The notes under the pieces were generated by a model. That model saw only the letters and a program-made list of their open reading frames with translations. It had not been told where the DNA came from and ran no database searches. A DNA stretch of 37,146 bases from Acidobacteriota bacterium (GTDB lineage: Bacteria; Acidobacteriota; Vicinamibacteria; Vicinamibacterales; UBA2999), in assembly GCA_016210845.1 (NCBI GenBank), contig JACQTK010000275.1:1-37146 (forward strand). The letters are read 5' to 3'. A program made the translations under genes and the position numbers. Position 1 is the first letter of the stretch. Every line of letters begins with the position of its first letter. Positions 7,077 to 15,568 of the stretch are shown here, in pieces.

Positions 7077-8591
7077 TTACAGCTTACCCCACGAGTCGCC
7101 GTCCAGCGCCAGCTCGGCGAGCGTCCGCACGGCCACGCCCGTCGGTCCCTTCGGCTGGTACGGCTTGGCGTCCTCCGCCCACGCGGTACCCGCGATATCC
7201 ATGTGCGTCCAGGGCAGGTCGCCCGTGAACTCCTTGATGAACAGCGCCCCCGTGATCGCGCCCCCCGCCCGACCACCCGTGTTGGTGAAGTCGGCGATCT
7301 CGCTCTTCAGCAGCTCCTTGTAGTCATCGAACACCGGCATCGGCCACGACCGGTCGCCCGCCCGATCGCTCGCGCGGCGCACCTGCTCGACCCAGCTGTC
7401 CGGCCTGCCAAACAGCCCTGTGGTGGTCTTGCCAAGGGCCACGACGCACGCCCCGGTCAGCGTGGCGACATCGACCAGGTGGGTCGCGCCGAGCTGCCGC
7501 GCGTACCAGACCCCGTCGCCGAGGATCAGACGGCCTTCGGCGTCGGTGTTCAACACCTCGACGGTCTTGCCCTCCGCGCTCGTCAGGATGTCTCCCGGCT
7601 TGATCGCCCTGCCCCCGGGCATGTTCTCCGTCGTGGGAATCACCGCCACGCAGCGCACGGGCGCGCGCAGGCGGGAAATGGCGGCCATCGCGCCCAGCAC
7701 GGCCGCGCCGCCCGCCATGTCGTCCTTCATCTTGTCCATGTTCTCCGCAGGCTTGATCGAGATGCCCCCGGTGTCGAACGTCACCCCTTTGCCCACGAGG
7801 CCGAGCACGGGGCCGTCGATGGCGCGATCGGGCTCGTGGCGGAGCACGATGAGCCACGGCGGCTCCTGGCTGCCGCGGGCGACGCCCAGCAGCAGCCCCA
7901 TGCGCAGCTCGGCGATGCGCGTCTCGTCGAGGACCTCCACCTTCAGACCCGCTGCCGTGGCCATCGCGCGGGCGCGATCGGCGAACACGCGTGGCGTCAG
8001 GCTGTTGCCCGGCTCGTTGCACAGCTCGCGCGCGAGGTTGCTGCACTCCCCCAGCACTCGGCCTCGATCGACCGCCCGGGCGAGCGCGGGAGACTCCCCG
8101 TCGACGCGCAGCGCGACCTCCTCCAGCCACACCACCGGTGGCTCCGTCGTCTTGTACGGCGCCGCGTCGAAGTTCGCCAGCACGACACCCTCGGCCATCG
8201 CCTGGGCCGCACGCTCGGAGGGCAGCCCCGTTCCGGACCGCTGGACGATCGCCACACGCGTCATCCGGCGCTGGCGCGCGGCAAGGCCGCCCGCGATGGC
8301 CGCACGGCGGAGCTGATCCAGCGCGAACTCGCCGCGGGGGCCCATGCCAATGAGCGCCACGCGCGTGGCCTTCCAGCCGCGCACCGGGGTGACGAGCACG
8401 TCGAACGCCTTGCCCCGAAATTCGCCGCGAGCCCGCGCGCGGCCGATGTCGCCTCCCGATGCTTCATCCAGGCCGGCCAGGTCGCCGAGGTCGTCGTCTT
8501 CGAAGACGGGGATCACGAGGAGGTCGCTATCGACGTCAGGAGACGGACGCGAGGTCAGGCCGATCGAAGGGGTGCTGTGAACGGTGTGCAT
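7077..8591 (-). CDS. pepA: Leucyl aminopeptidase (M17 family)
   Basis: This cytosolic exopeptidase removes N-terminal residues from peptides and uses two metal ions. The protein is 504 residues, the usual length. It has a variable N-terminal macro-like domain and then the catalytic domain. GKGVTFDTGGISIKP (from about residue 265) carries the metal and active-site Lys/Asp. DDMAGGAAVLGAM follows, and the family signature NTDAEGRL is at about 346-353. The C-terminal segment HMDIAGTAW is also typical. All expected ligands are present. It is transcribed alone, divergently from the PKD-protein operon (gap 8592-8679). A later Met is possible as the true start because the first 15 residues are unconserved in character. 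Confidence 0.96.
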   Translation of the reverse strand: MHTVHSTPSIGLTSRPSPDVDSDLLVIPVFEDDDLGDLAGLDEASGGDIGRARARGEFRGKAFDVLVTPVRGWKATRVALIGMGPRGEFALDQLRRAAIAGGLAARQRRMTRVAIVQRSGTGLPSERAAQAMAEGVVLANFDAAPYKTTEPPVVWLEEVALRVDGESPALARAVDRGRVLGECSNLARELCNEPGNSLTPRVFADRARAMATAAGLKVEVLDETRIAELRMGLLLGVARGSQEPPWLIVLRHEPDRAIDGPVLGLVGKGVTFDTGGISIKPAENMDKMKDDMAGGAAVLGAMAAISRLRAPVRCVAVIPTTENMPGGRAIKPGDILTSAEGKTVEVLNTDAEGRLILGDGVWYARQLGATHLVDVATLTGACVVALGKTTTGLFGRPDSWVEQVRRASDRAGDRSWPMPVFDDYKELLKSEIADFTNTGGRAGGAITGALFIKEFTGDLPWTHMDIAGTAWAEDAKPYQPKGPTGVAVRTLAELALDGDSWGKL

Positions 8592-8679
8592 CGACGCGAA
8601 CCGATCTCCGCTGGGTGCTGTCTAATTGCTTGTCCGTCAGAAGGATAGGAGCTTAGAATCGATCCAGGCAGGGAATAGC

Positions 8680-9123
8680 ATGGCCTATCTCTACGTCCCC
8701 GTTTGCACAGTCGTTGTGCTGCTGGCGTCGCTCTGGCTCCCCGGGCACGCGTTGGGTGCCCAACGGGATGACGACCAAAAGCCCAGTCTATCACTCAGGG
8801 CCACGCCCCCGGTTGGCTTCAGTCCGCTGCGCGTCCGTGCGGCCACCGACATTCGGGGCGGTTCGGACGATTATCAGGAGTTCTACTGCGCCACTGTCGA
8901 GTGGGATTGGGGGGATGGCACCACGTCGGAGAACTCCACCGACTGCGAGCCGTACGAAGCGGGCAAGAGCACCATTCGCCGGCGGTTCACGGCTGAGCAC
9001 GTCTACCGCCAGCAGGGGAACTACCGGATCACGTTCAGGCTCAAGCAGAAGACGCGGGTGGTCGGCGCGACCACCGCCACGGTGCAGGTGCGGGGCGGCG
9101 CGGGGGAAGGCCTCGAGCGGTGA
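8680..9123 (+). CDS. Secreted PKD-domain protein
   Basis: From the ATG at 8680, preceded by a purine-rich GGCAGGGAA, the 147-residue product begins with a signal peptide (hydrophobic VPVCTVVVLLASLWLPG, likely cleavage after ALGA). A single PKD/immunoglobulin-like fold follows, with the hallmarks VEWDWGDGTTS and HVYRQQGNYRITFR. Such domains mediate adhesion or protein-protein contact outside the cytoplasm. Two cysteines (in FYCATV and TDCEPY) could form a disulfide. The frame is open further upstream to 8626, but the signal peptide fixes the start. Its stop overlaps the next gene (GTGA at 9120-9123), so it is the first gene of a three-gene operon with an unknown protein and a glycosyltransferase. 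The role in that operon is not clear. Confidence 0.75.
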   Translation: MAYLYVPVCTVVVLLASLWLPGHALGAQRDDDQKPSLSLRATPPVGFSPLRVRAATDIRGGSDDYQEFYCATVEWDWGDGTTSENSTDCEPYEAGKSTIRRRFTAEHVYRQQGNYRITFRLKQKTRVVGATTATVQVRGGAGEGLER

Positions 9124-9608
9124 CGGCAGCGCCCGACGGAGTCTCGGTCGACGCAGTCAACGCGGAGCTCCGCGGCCGCGTCCGCGAGCGCCTGCGCCGA
9201 CGGCTCCTCGACAGCGGAGGGCCGCGCGCCTTCGAGGATCCGGCCCTGTTCGCCGACGTCGAGGCGCTGCTCCGCGTCGCGGCGGATGCCAGTGAGACCA
9301 CCACGCTGATGCTGCCCGAGCTGCTGGGCGACCCGGCGGCCTGGCGGCTCACCACCGCGATGCGCTATCCGTCGCACCGGGGGCCCCGAGCCGCATCGAT
9401 CGTCATCTTCTTCAAGCGCAGGATCCTCATGCCGCTGTTCCGATGGCTGTTCGAGTACAGCCGCGACAACTTCGAGCGCCAGCGACGGCTCAACTACGTG
9501 CTCTTCGCGTGCGTGCAGGAGCTGGCGGTCGAGACGGTGCGCCTGCGGCGAGAGGTGCATCGCCTCGCGCAGGATCCCGACCGCCAGCGCCGCCCCCACG
9601 ACGCGTGA
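9120..9608 (+). CDS. Unknown protein preceding a glycosyltransferase
   Basis: This 162-residue protein starts with GTG and overlaps both neighbours by 4 bp (GTGA at 9120-9123 and 9605-9608), so it is tightly coupled to them. It is helical, with a charged N-terminus (NAELRGRVRERLRRRLLD), a central IVIFFKRRILMPLFRWLFEY segment that could be amphipathic or membrane-associated, and a C-terminal coiled-coil-like part (QRRLNYVLFACVQELAVETVRLRREV). I recall similar proteins beside glycosyltransferases in polysaccharide gene clusters, but no function is known to me. Membrane recruitment of the downstream glycosyltransferase is one possible role and is inference only. Confidence 0.75.
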   Translation: MTAAPDGVSVDAVNAELRGRVRERLRRRLLDSGGPRAFEDPALFADVEALLRVAADASETTTLMLPELLGDPAAWRLTTAMRYPSHRGPRAASIVIFFKRRILMPLFRWLFEYSRDNFERQRRLNYVLFACVQELAVETVRLRREVHRLAQDPDRQRRPHDA

Positions 9609-10777
9609 AGCTCGCGTTCGTCGTCCAGCGATACGGGGCCGCCATCGCGGGCGGGTCCGAAGGACATTGCCGGCAGCTCGCCGAGCGCCTGGCGCCGCGG
9701 CACGACATCACGGTCCTGACCACGTGCGCCCGCGATTATGTGACGTGGGCGAACGTCTACGGGGCCGGCCGCTCGCTCGAGAACGGCGTCCGGATCGTCC
9801 GCTATCCCGTCGACCACCCGCGGCGGCTCAAGGCGTTCGCCGACCTCAGCGACGAGGTGTTCGACGGCGGCGCGCCGCGCGAGCGGCAGGAGGAATGGTT
9901 TCGCGAGAACGGGCCGTTCACGCCCGCGCTGTTGGATCATCTGCGCTGGCACGGCAGCGACTACGACCTCGTGGTCTTCTGGGCCTACCGCTACTTCCCC
10001 TCGTACTTCGGCGTGCCGCTGGTCGCGCCGCGGGCCGTGCTGGTCCCGACCGCCGAAGAAGACCCCGCCATCACGCTCGACGTGCTGCGTGACTACTTCC
10101 AGACGCCCGTCGGCTACCTCTTCCTGACGCCCGAGGAAGAGGCGCTCGTCACCAGCCGTGCGGGACGGCCGCTGCATCCGTCGGCAGTGGTCGGCATCGG
10201 TCTGGATTCCATCGACGGACCCGCGTCCCGCCGCGTGCTCGACCGTCTCGACGTTCCGCCCGCGTACGTCCTCTACCTCGGTCGCGTGGATCGCAACAAG
10301 GGATGCGACACCCTGCTCGAGTACTTCCAGGCGTTCGCGGCTCACAACGACGTCGCCCTCGTGCTGGCGGGTCCCGCCACGATGCAGATTCCGAGCCGTC
10401 CTCAGATCCGCGCGCTGGGGTTCGTGTCCGACGAGGTGCGAGCCGCCCTGCTGGATCATGCACAAGTCGTCGTCGTGCCCTCCCCCTACGAGAGCCTCAG
10501 CATCGTGCTGCTGGAAGGGTGGAACCACGGTGTGCCTGCGCTCGTGAACGGCCGCTGCACGGCGCTGGCGGGGCAGGTGGCCCGCGCAAACGGCGGTCTC
10601 CCCTATCGATCGCCGGCCGAGTTCGAGGAGGCCCTGGGCTACCTGCTGTCGCACGCGCGCGAACGCGAGATGCTCGGGCGCCAAGGGCTGGCGTATGTCG
10701 AGCGCGAGTACCGATGGCCCACGGTCCTCGCGCGCGTGGAGTCGCTGCTGGAGGACGTCACATCGCGCCAGCTTTGA
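9605..10777 (+). CDS. Glycosyltransferase, GT4/GT1 family (GT-B fold)
   Basis: This 390-residue enzyme starts at the GTG at 9605, which overlaps the previous stop. The N-terminal Rossmann half begins KLAFVVQRYGAAIAGGSE, a donor/acceptor loop typical of GT-B enzymes. The C-terminal half carries YVLYLGRVDRNKGCDTLLEY and the nucleotide-sugar binding motif region PSPYESLSIVLLEGWNHGVP (about 292-311), where E293 and E303 are the usual conserved acids. It probably transfers a sugar from a nucleotide donor in surface polysaccharide or glycolipid synthesis; the sugar is unknown. Its 3' end overlaps by 20 bp the convergent gene at 10758, leaving no room for a terminator. Confidence 0.92.
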   Translation: MKLAFVVQRYGAAIAGGSEGHCRQLAERLAPRHDITVLTTCARDYVTWANVYGAGRSLENGVRIVRYPVDHPRRLKAFADLSDEVFDGGAPRERQEEWFRENGPFTPALLDHLRWHGSDYDLVVFWAYRYFPSYFGVPLVAPRAVLVPTAEEDPAITLDVLRDYFQTPVGYLFLTPEEEALVTSRAGRPLHPSAVVGIGLDSIDGPASRRVLDRLDVPPAYVLYLGRVDRNKGCDTLLEYFQAFAAHNDVALVLAGPATMQIPSRPQIRALGFVSDEVRAALLDHAQVVVVPSPYESLSIVLLEGWNHGVPALVNGRCTALAGQVARANGGLPYRSPAEFEEALGYLLSHAREREMLGRQGLAYVEREYRWPTVLARVESLLEDVTSRQL

Positions 10778-11393
10778 TCTGCTGACCCGTGTAGCGGCCC
10801 GTCGTCAGCTCCGCGTTCGCGCTCTCGAGATACTTTCCGATCCGCAGCAGCGTCCTGAACACGAAGCGTCCGAGGCTCGCCAGCCCCGCCTCGTCCCGCC
10901 CGTCTCCGAAGATGGCAGCGCCCATCTGGTCGATGTCGCTGTCGGCGACGGTGGCAGCCGTCACCTGGGCGCGCAGGTAGTACGAGCGATCGTCGAGGAT
11001 GGACGAGGCCGGGCCGAGGTCGACCCGCACGGGCACTGGCAGCCGAACGTCGGTGTGCGTGGCGCCATTCCCGTACTGATCGGTGATGACGACGCCTGCC
11101 TCGACGTTGCCGACGACGCGGTAGGTCAGCACGGGAGTGGTCAAGGTCAGACGGTCCGCGATTCGCCGATCCTCCCAGAGCTCCGCCTGCACCTGCAGGA
11201 AGATCGACCGGCCCTCTCGAATCAGCTCGAGGAACTTGTCGCGCAGCAGGTCGCGCAGCTCCATGGTCACGGCTACTCGCGACGCGGAGGCGCGGAACTG
11301 CGCCACGCGCAGCTCCAGCGCTGACGCGGGCGGCGCCGACAGGAGAACAGCGCCCCCCACGAGGATGGCGCGCAGCAGGCCTCGGCGCGTCAT
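10758..11393 (-). CDS. Secreted protein, possibly DUF4390-like
   Basis: The 211-residue product begins MTRRGLLRAILVGGAVLLSAPPASA, a signal peptide with an Arg pair, then LELRVAQFRASASRVAVTMEL. The middle segment LLRDKFLELIREGRSIFLQVQAELWEDRR resembles DUF4390 proteins, which are predicted periplasmic beta-rich proteins of unknown function. This assignment is from memory of the family pattern and is tentative. It lies 32 bp downstream of the BamA-like outer-membrane gene in the same orientation, so both may be exported parts of one envelope function. A half-copy of the GGCGGACCTTCAGG repeat lies just before its ATG. Confidence 0.7.
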   Translation of the reverse strand: MTRRGLLRAILVGGAVLLSAPPASALELRVAQFRASASRVAVTMELRDLLRDKFLELIREGRSIFLQVQAELWEDRRIADRLTLTTPVLTYRVVGNVEAGVVITDQYGNGATHTDVRLPVPVRVDLGPASSILDDRSYYLRAQVTAATVADSDIDQMGAAIFGDGRDEAGLASLGRFVFRTLLRIGKYLESANAELTTGRYTGQQIKAGAM

Positions 11394-11397
11394 GATC

Positions 11398-11417
11398 GTA
11401 GAGGCGGACCTTCAGGC
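11398..11417. repeat. Half copy of the AGGCGGACCT palindrome
   Basis: GTAGAGGCGGACCTTCAGG matches one arm and loop of the palindromes at 26981-27002 and 35880-35901. The second arm is missing. It lies between two minus-strand envelope genes, right before the start of the DUF4390-like gene. Confidence 0.6.
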
Positions 11418-11425
11418 ATGTCGTA

Positions 11426-13108
11426 TTAGAACGTCGGCCTCAAACGGAACAGCACCTGCAGCGAGCGCGGGATGTCGTCCAGGCGCCACCCCAGCTCGAT
11501 GCGCGGACCGCCGCCGAACTCCAGCCCCACGCCGACGCCTCGCATCCACGCCTCGGTGCCGACCCGAGGCCCGTAGATCCTTCCCGCGTCGACGAACAAG
11601 AGCCCCGCCACGCCGTCGCCATGGCCGAAGAACCGCTGTCGGATCTCGCCGTTGAGCAGCAGCATCCGATCGCCAGCGGCCTCCTTGAACCCGTAGCCGT
11701 GGACCGTGCCGATTCCTCCCAGCGCGAACACGCGCTGGGGCGGGATCTCGCCCGTCGACGTCCCCACGACCACGCGGCCGCTGATCGTCCGCCGCGGCGA
11801 GGGCTGCCACCAGCCCCGCACGTTGGCGATGTGGCGGCTGAAGTCGAAGTCGTGATCGAGAGACGCTGGCGCCAGCTCCGACCGCCAGTCGGCCCTGACG
11901 CCCTCTGCGCGGTCCGTCGAGTCGCCGAAGAAGTCGTCGAGCAGGTGGCGGCGGTATCGCTCGGACGCGGGCTGGCGGCCGAAACCGCGCGAGTCGAAGG
12001 TGTAGCCCACGAGCACCGCGCGCAGGTCGCCCGCGTCGGCTGGCGCGTTGCCCCGGAAGGGATGTGCGTCGCGGAAGAACCCGTAGCTGGTCGTATTGCG
12101 CAGCGCAAGATGCTCGTCGTCTCGCCACGCCACGAGCAGCTCGTGCTCGTCCAGCGGGCGCAGCGCGGCCTGGATCTGGTATCCCTTCCGACGGTAGTAG
12201 TCCCTGAAGGTGTTCCGGAAGGTCAGCGCCACCAGGCTTTGCTCGGTGTCGCCGAGCCGCCAGCGATCGTCGGATGCCGTCAGGTCGTGAATGCTGGCGC
12301 CCACCTGCAGCACGCCGTTGCCGAAGAACGGACGCTCGAACCCGACGCTGTAGCCCGCGCGGTCCGGGCCGAACTTGTACGTCACGTAGCCGGCCCAGTA
12401 GGCGTGATTGAATCGCGTCTGGTCGAAGATGGTGCCGTGGAACCCGAGGCCGAAGTTGAGGGCATCGACCGGCGAGTACCAGTCCTCGCGGCCTCGCGTG
12501 CCGGCGAACGCGCCGTGCTCGTGATCGCGCGTGCGCAGCGCGATCCGGAGCACCCGACGGCCCGCATCGGAGGCGAGCGTAAAGGTGGGCTCCGCCCGCT
12601 GGATGGCGCCCTGCGCGAACGCCAGGGCTTCGTCGAGCGCCCTGTTGGCCTGAGATGCGTTGAAGATCTCGCCAGGCTGGAGCGCGATGTCTTCCAGAAG
12701 CCGCTCGCGCGCCGCGTCACGCACGCCTGAGACGTCGATCGCGTCGAACCGCCCTTCGTCGATGTCGATCGCCAGCGTGCCCGTGGGCTGGTCGAAGGCG
12801 GCCGTGACGGTTGCCAGCGTATATCCGTCGTCACGATAGCGGTTGCGGATGTCGCGCGCGATCGCCTCCGGATCGCGTGTGAGCGGGGCGCCCAAGGCCA
12901 GGCGGTGGCGGGTGGCAATCTCGGCCGTCGTGTAGACGGACGCGCCCTCGATCCGCAGCGCCTGAAGCAGCGGTCGCTCCGGCTGCGGGGCAGGGGCGTC
13001 CTGCGCGGAGGCGGCAGACCACGGCAGCAGCAGCGCCAGGACCAGCCAAGGGCTCGCCCTTGATATCCCGTGGTATGCGGAGTTTCGCCCTTGGCTGGTC
13101 GGCAGCAT
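11426..13108 (-). CDS. BamA/TamA-like outer-membrane protein (POTRA + beta-barrel)
   Basis: The 560-residue protein starts at the ATG at 13108. It has a signal peptide (WLVLALLLPWSAASAQ) and two POTRA-like units: LLQALRIEGASVYTTAEI...GAPLTRDPEAIARDI and FDAIDVSGVRDAAR..LLEDIALQPGEIFNASQ. A long beta-barrel domain follows, with alternating aromatic strands, and the last residue is Phe (LRPTF), the classical barrel-assembly signal. The fingerprint ALGGIGTVHGYGFKEAAGD resembles the L6-loop region of the Omp85 family, with VHGYG in place of the usual VRGY/F. The protein is smaller than BamA, so it is more likely a TamA/ShlB-like Omp85 member. The start of the signal peptide is encoded inside a palindromic repeat (13041-13131). 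Confidence 0.85.
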   Translation of the reverse strand: MLPTSQGRNSAYHGISRASPWLVLALLLPWSAASAQDAPAPQPERPLLQALRIEGASVYTTAEIATRHRLALGAPLTRDPEAIARDIRNRYRDDGYTLATVTAAFDQPTGTLAIDIDEGRFDAIDVSGVRDAARERLLEDIALQPGEIFNASQANRALDEALAFAQGAIQRAEPTFTLASDAGRRVLRIALRTRDHEHGAFAGTRGREDWYSPVDALNFGLGFHGTIFDQTRFNHAYWAGYVTYKFGPDRAGYSVGFERPFFGNGVLQVGASIHDLTASDDRWRLGDTEQSLVALTFRNTFRDYYRRKGYQIQAALRPLDEHELLVAWRDDEHLALRNTTSYGFFRDAHPFRGNAPADAGDLRAVLVGYTFDSRGFGRQPASERYRRHLLDDFFGDSTDRAEGVRADWRSELAPASLDHDFDFSRHIANVRGWWQPSPRRTISGRVVVGTSTGEIPPQRVFALGGIGTVHGYGFKEAAGDRMLLLNGEIRQRFFGHGDGVAGLLFVDAGRIYGPRVGTEAWMRGVGVGLEFGGGPRIELGWRLDDIPRSLQVLFRLRPTF

Positions 13109-13131
13109 CTGCTTGGCGCGCTCCGCGCGCC
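13041..13131. repeat. Composite two-hairpin palindromic element, copy 1
   Basis: Hairpin one has perfect 13-bp arms, ACCAGCCAAGGGC (13041-13053) and GCCCTTGGCTGGT (13087-13099). Hairpin two is GGCGCGC-TCC-GCGCGCC (13115-13131). A second copy with the same order, loop text (TTGATA-CCC) and TCC loop lies at 25703-25785. This copy overlaps the first codons of the BamA-like gene. Confidence 0.8.
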
Positions 13132-13152
13132 GAGGGAGCCGCGCGCGACAGA

Positions 13153-13587
13153 TCACCGGTCGCCCTCCTGGGCCTCTGGGACGAGTAGAACCGGCTGAAG
13201 GTTCCCGCCGACGAGACGATACGCCCGGATCGCCCACGGATCGCCGCCTGCCACCGGTCCGCCGATGAGAAACAGGAAGTTCTCGAACGCCTCCTGGCGA
13301 TCGGTGGGCGACGGCTCTGGCGCGGTGCGAGGATGCGAGTGGTACGCACCGATGACGGCCACCGCGGGGCCGCCGTCCGCGGCCGTCGCCCGACACCTTC
13401 GGATCTGCTCGAGGAAGTCCGCGGGAGCAATCTCATATCGCCTCGCGGGATCTGCTGCGACGTTCGGGGTGGGAACAGCCTCGGTGATGCGGACGTCGTC
13501 TCCGATCAGCAGCCCGCAACATTCGCGCGGATTCTCCCGCCGGGCGTGTGCGGCGATGGCGTCCAGCACCTCCCGTGACACCCGCAT
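13153..13587 (-). CDS. JAMM/MPN-domain zinc metallopeptidase (Mov34/JAB1-like)
   Basis: The 144-residue single-domain protein has all JAMM ligands. The catalytic Glu is in ENPRECCGLLIGD (one of E18/E22). The zinc motif is AYHSHPRTAPEPSPTDR (H-x-H-x10-D) with the conserved Ser. Bacterial members often process C-terminal tails of ubiquitin-like sulfur carrier proteins (MoaD/ThiS type) or cleave conjugates. No such carrier or E1-like partner is visible nearby. Its stop is 45 bp from the start of the BamA-like gene in the same orientation. Its ATG is only 11 bp from the divergent synthetase ATG at 13599, so the promoters of each must lie within the other gene or the transcripts must be nearly leaderless. 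Confidence 0.9.
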   Translation of the reverse strand: MRVSREVLDAIAAHARRENPRECCGLLIGDDVRITEAVPTPNVAADPARRYEIAPADFLEQIRRCRATAADGGPAVAVIGAYHSHPRTAPEPSPTDRQEAFENFLFLIGGPVAGGDPWAIRAYRLVGGNLQPVLLVPEAQEGDR

Positions 13588-13598
13588 AGAATCTCATT

Positions 13599-15566
13599 AT
13601 GCCTGGCGAGGGATTCGAGTTCGGCGGCGAGGTGGCCTGGCGGCCCTCACCCCAGTACACGGAGGCGAGCCGGTTGAAGACGTTCATGGACCGCCACCGC
13701 CTCGGCAGCTACGACGAGCTGCTCCGCCGCTCGACCACGGATCTGGCGTGGTTCTGGACCGCAGTGCTCGACGATCTCCACATCGAGTTCTACGAGCCCT
13801 ACACAGAAGTCGTCGATACGTCGCCCGGTATCGCCTGGACGCGCTGGTGCGTCGGCGGGAAGCTGAACATCGTCCACAACTGCGTGGACAAATGGATCGG
13901 GACGCCTGTCGAGCAGAAGGTGGCCGTCCGTTGGGAGGGAGAGGAAGGCGCCACCCGCACGCTGACGTACGGGGAGCTCTACCGTCAGGTCAATCGCTGC
14001 GCCAACGGACTGCGGGAGCTCGGGCTCGACCGCGGCGATCGCCTGGCCCTGTTCATGCCCATGTGCCCCGAGCTCATCACGGCGTTCTTCGCGTCCATCA
14101 AGATTGGCGGCATCATCCTGCCGCTGTTCTCGGGCTACGGCGCGGAGGCCATTGCCACGCGACTTCACGACGCAGGCGCCAAGGCGATCGTCACGGCGGA
14201 TGGCTTCTGGCGGCGCGGGCAGCTGGTGGCCATGAAGCCAATCGCCGATGCGGCCATGACCGCCGCGCCCTCGGTCGAGCACGCGATCGTCGTGTCGCGG
14301 GTGAACGTCGATGTCCCCTGGGACCAACGCCGCGATCGCCGCTGGACGGATCTGCTCGGCCGTCAGCCCGACGAGTGCGAGACGGTACGCACGGGGGCGG
14401 ACGATCCCCTGATGATCATCTACACGTCGGGCACCACCGGCCGGCCGAAGGGCGCGCTGCATACGCACTGCGGATTCCCCATCAAATCAGCCCAGGACAT
14501 CGTCCACTGCTTCGATGTCCGGGACACGGACACCATGTTCTGGGTCACGGACATGGGCTGGATGATGGGGCCGTGGGAAGTGTTCGGCATGACGCTGGTC
14601 GGCGGGTCGATGGTGATCTACGACGGGGCCCTCGATCATCCGGCCCCCGATCGTCTCTGGGCACTGGTCGAGCGCCATCGCGCCACGGTCCTGGGCGTCT
14701 CACCAACGCTCGTGCGTGCGCTCATGAAATATGGGGAGGAGCCCGTGCGGCGGCACGATCTGTCGTCGCTGCGCATCCTCGGCTCCACGGGTGAGCCCTG
14801 GAATCCCGAATCGTGGCGCTGGCTCTTCGAGCAGGCGGGCGGCGCACGCCTGCCGATCATCAACTATTCCGGCGGCACCGAGGTGTCCGGTGGGCTCGTC
14901 GCGGGCAACGTCCTCACGCCGATCAAGCCCTGCTCCTTTGCGGGCCCGCCGCCTGGCATTGCCGCCGACGTGGTGGACGATCGCGGCCGGCCGGTGCGCA
15001 ACCAGGTCGGTGAGCTCGTGGTGCGGGCACCCTGGATCGGCATGACCCGCGGCTTCTGGAACGACCGACTGCGCTACGAGGAGACGTACTGGTCGCGCTT
15101 TCCTGGCGTCTGGGTGCACGGCGACTGGGCGGCCATCGATGAGGACGGGCTCTGGTACATCGTGGGGCGTTCGGACGACACCATCAAGGTTGCCGGCAAG
15201 CGGCTCGGGCCGGCAGAAGTGGAGTCGGTGCTGGTCGAGCACCCCGCGGTCGTCGAGGCCGCGGCCATCGGCATTCCCGACGAGGCCAAGGGCCAGGCGC
15301 TCGTCTGCTTCTGCGTGCTGGCGCCGGCCCGCGACCCGACCGCCACGCTCGCCGAAGAGCTGAAAGCGATGGTCGCCACCCGCCTCGGCAAGCCCCTGCG
15401 GCCCCAGGCCGTCGAGTTCGTACCGGACTTGCCGAAAACGCGCAACGCCAAGGTGATGCGCCGCGTGATCCGGGCCACCTATCTCGGCGAGCCGCCCGGC
15501 GATCTCTCGTCGCTGGAGAACCCGCAGGCGGTCGACGCCATCGCGCGCGTCCGCCAGCGGGGGTAA
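13599..15566 (+). CDS. Acetyl-CoA-synthetase-like acid-CoA ligase (AMP-forming)
   Basis: The 655-residue enzyme has the long N-terminal domain seen in Acs/acetoacetyl-CoA synthetases (YTEASRLKTFMDRHRLGSYD, then KLNIVHNCVDKW). The adenylation core follows: YTSGTTGRPKG (about residues 275-285), YSGGTEVSGG, and HGDWAAIDEDGLWYIVGRSDD. The C-terminal catalytic Lys is in LPKTRNAKVMRR (about 612-623). It should form an acyl-CoA from a short carboxylic acid, ATP and CoA. The acid is not certain. The next gene, 2 bp downstream, is a LarA-type 2-hydroxyacid racemase, so acetate, propionate, lactate or another hydroxyacid are candidates (inference). Confidence 0.9.
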   Translation: MPGEGFEFGGEVAWRPSPQYTEASRLKTFMDRHRLGSYDELLRRSTTDLAWFWTAVLDDLHIEFYEPYTEVVDTSPGIAWTRWCVGGKLNIVHNCVDKWIGTPVEQKVAVRWEGEEGATRTLTYGELYRQVNRCANGLRELGLDRGDRLALFMPMCPELITAFFASIKIGGIILPLFSGYGAEAIATRLHDAGAKAIVTADGFWRRGQLVAMKPIADAAMTAAPSVEHAIVVSRVNVDVPWDQRRDRRWTDLLGRQPDECETVRTGADDPLMIIYTSGTTGRPKGALHTHCGFPIKSAQDIVHCFDVRDTDTMFWVTDMGWMMGPWEVFGMTLVGGSMVIYDGALDHPAPDRLWALVERHRATVLGVSPTLVRALMKYGEEPVRRHDLSSLRILGSTGEPWNPESWRWLFEQAGGARLPIINYSGGTEVSGGLVAGNVLTPIKPCSFAGPPPGIAADVVDDRGRPVRNQVGELVVRAPWIGMTRGFWNDRLRYEETYWSRFPGVWVHGDWAAIDEDGLWYIVGRSDDTIKVAGKRLGPAEVESVLVEHPAVVEAAAIGIPDEAKGQALVCFCVLAPARDPTATLAEELKAMVATRLGKPLRPQAVEFVPDLPKTRNAKVMRRVIRATYLGEPPGDLSSLENPQAVDAIARVRQRG

Positions 15567-15568
15567 CG

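Noticed and set aside
11426-13396. Longer 656-residue version of the BamA-like protein
   Set aside because: The extra N-terminal residues overlap the JAMM gene out of frame and would bury the signal peptide, so the ATG at 13108 is preferred.
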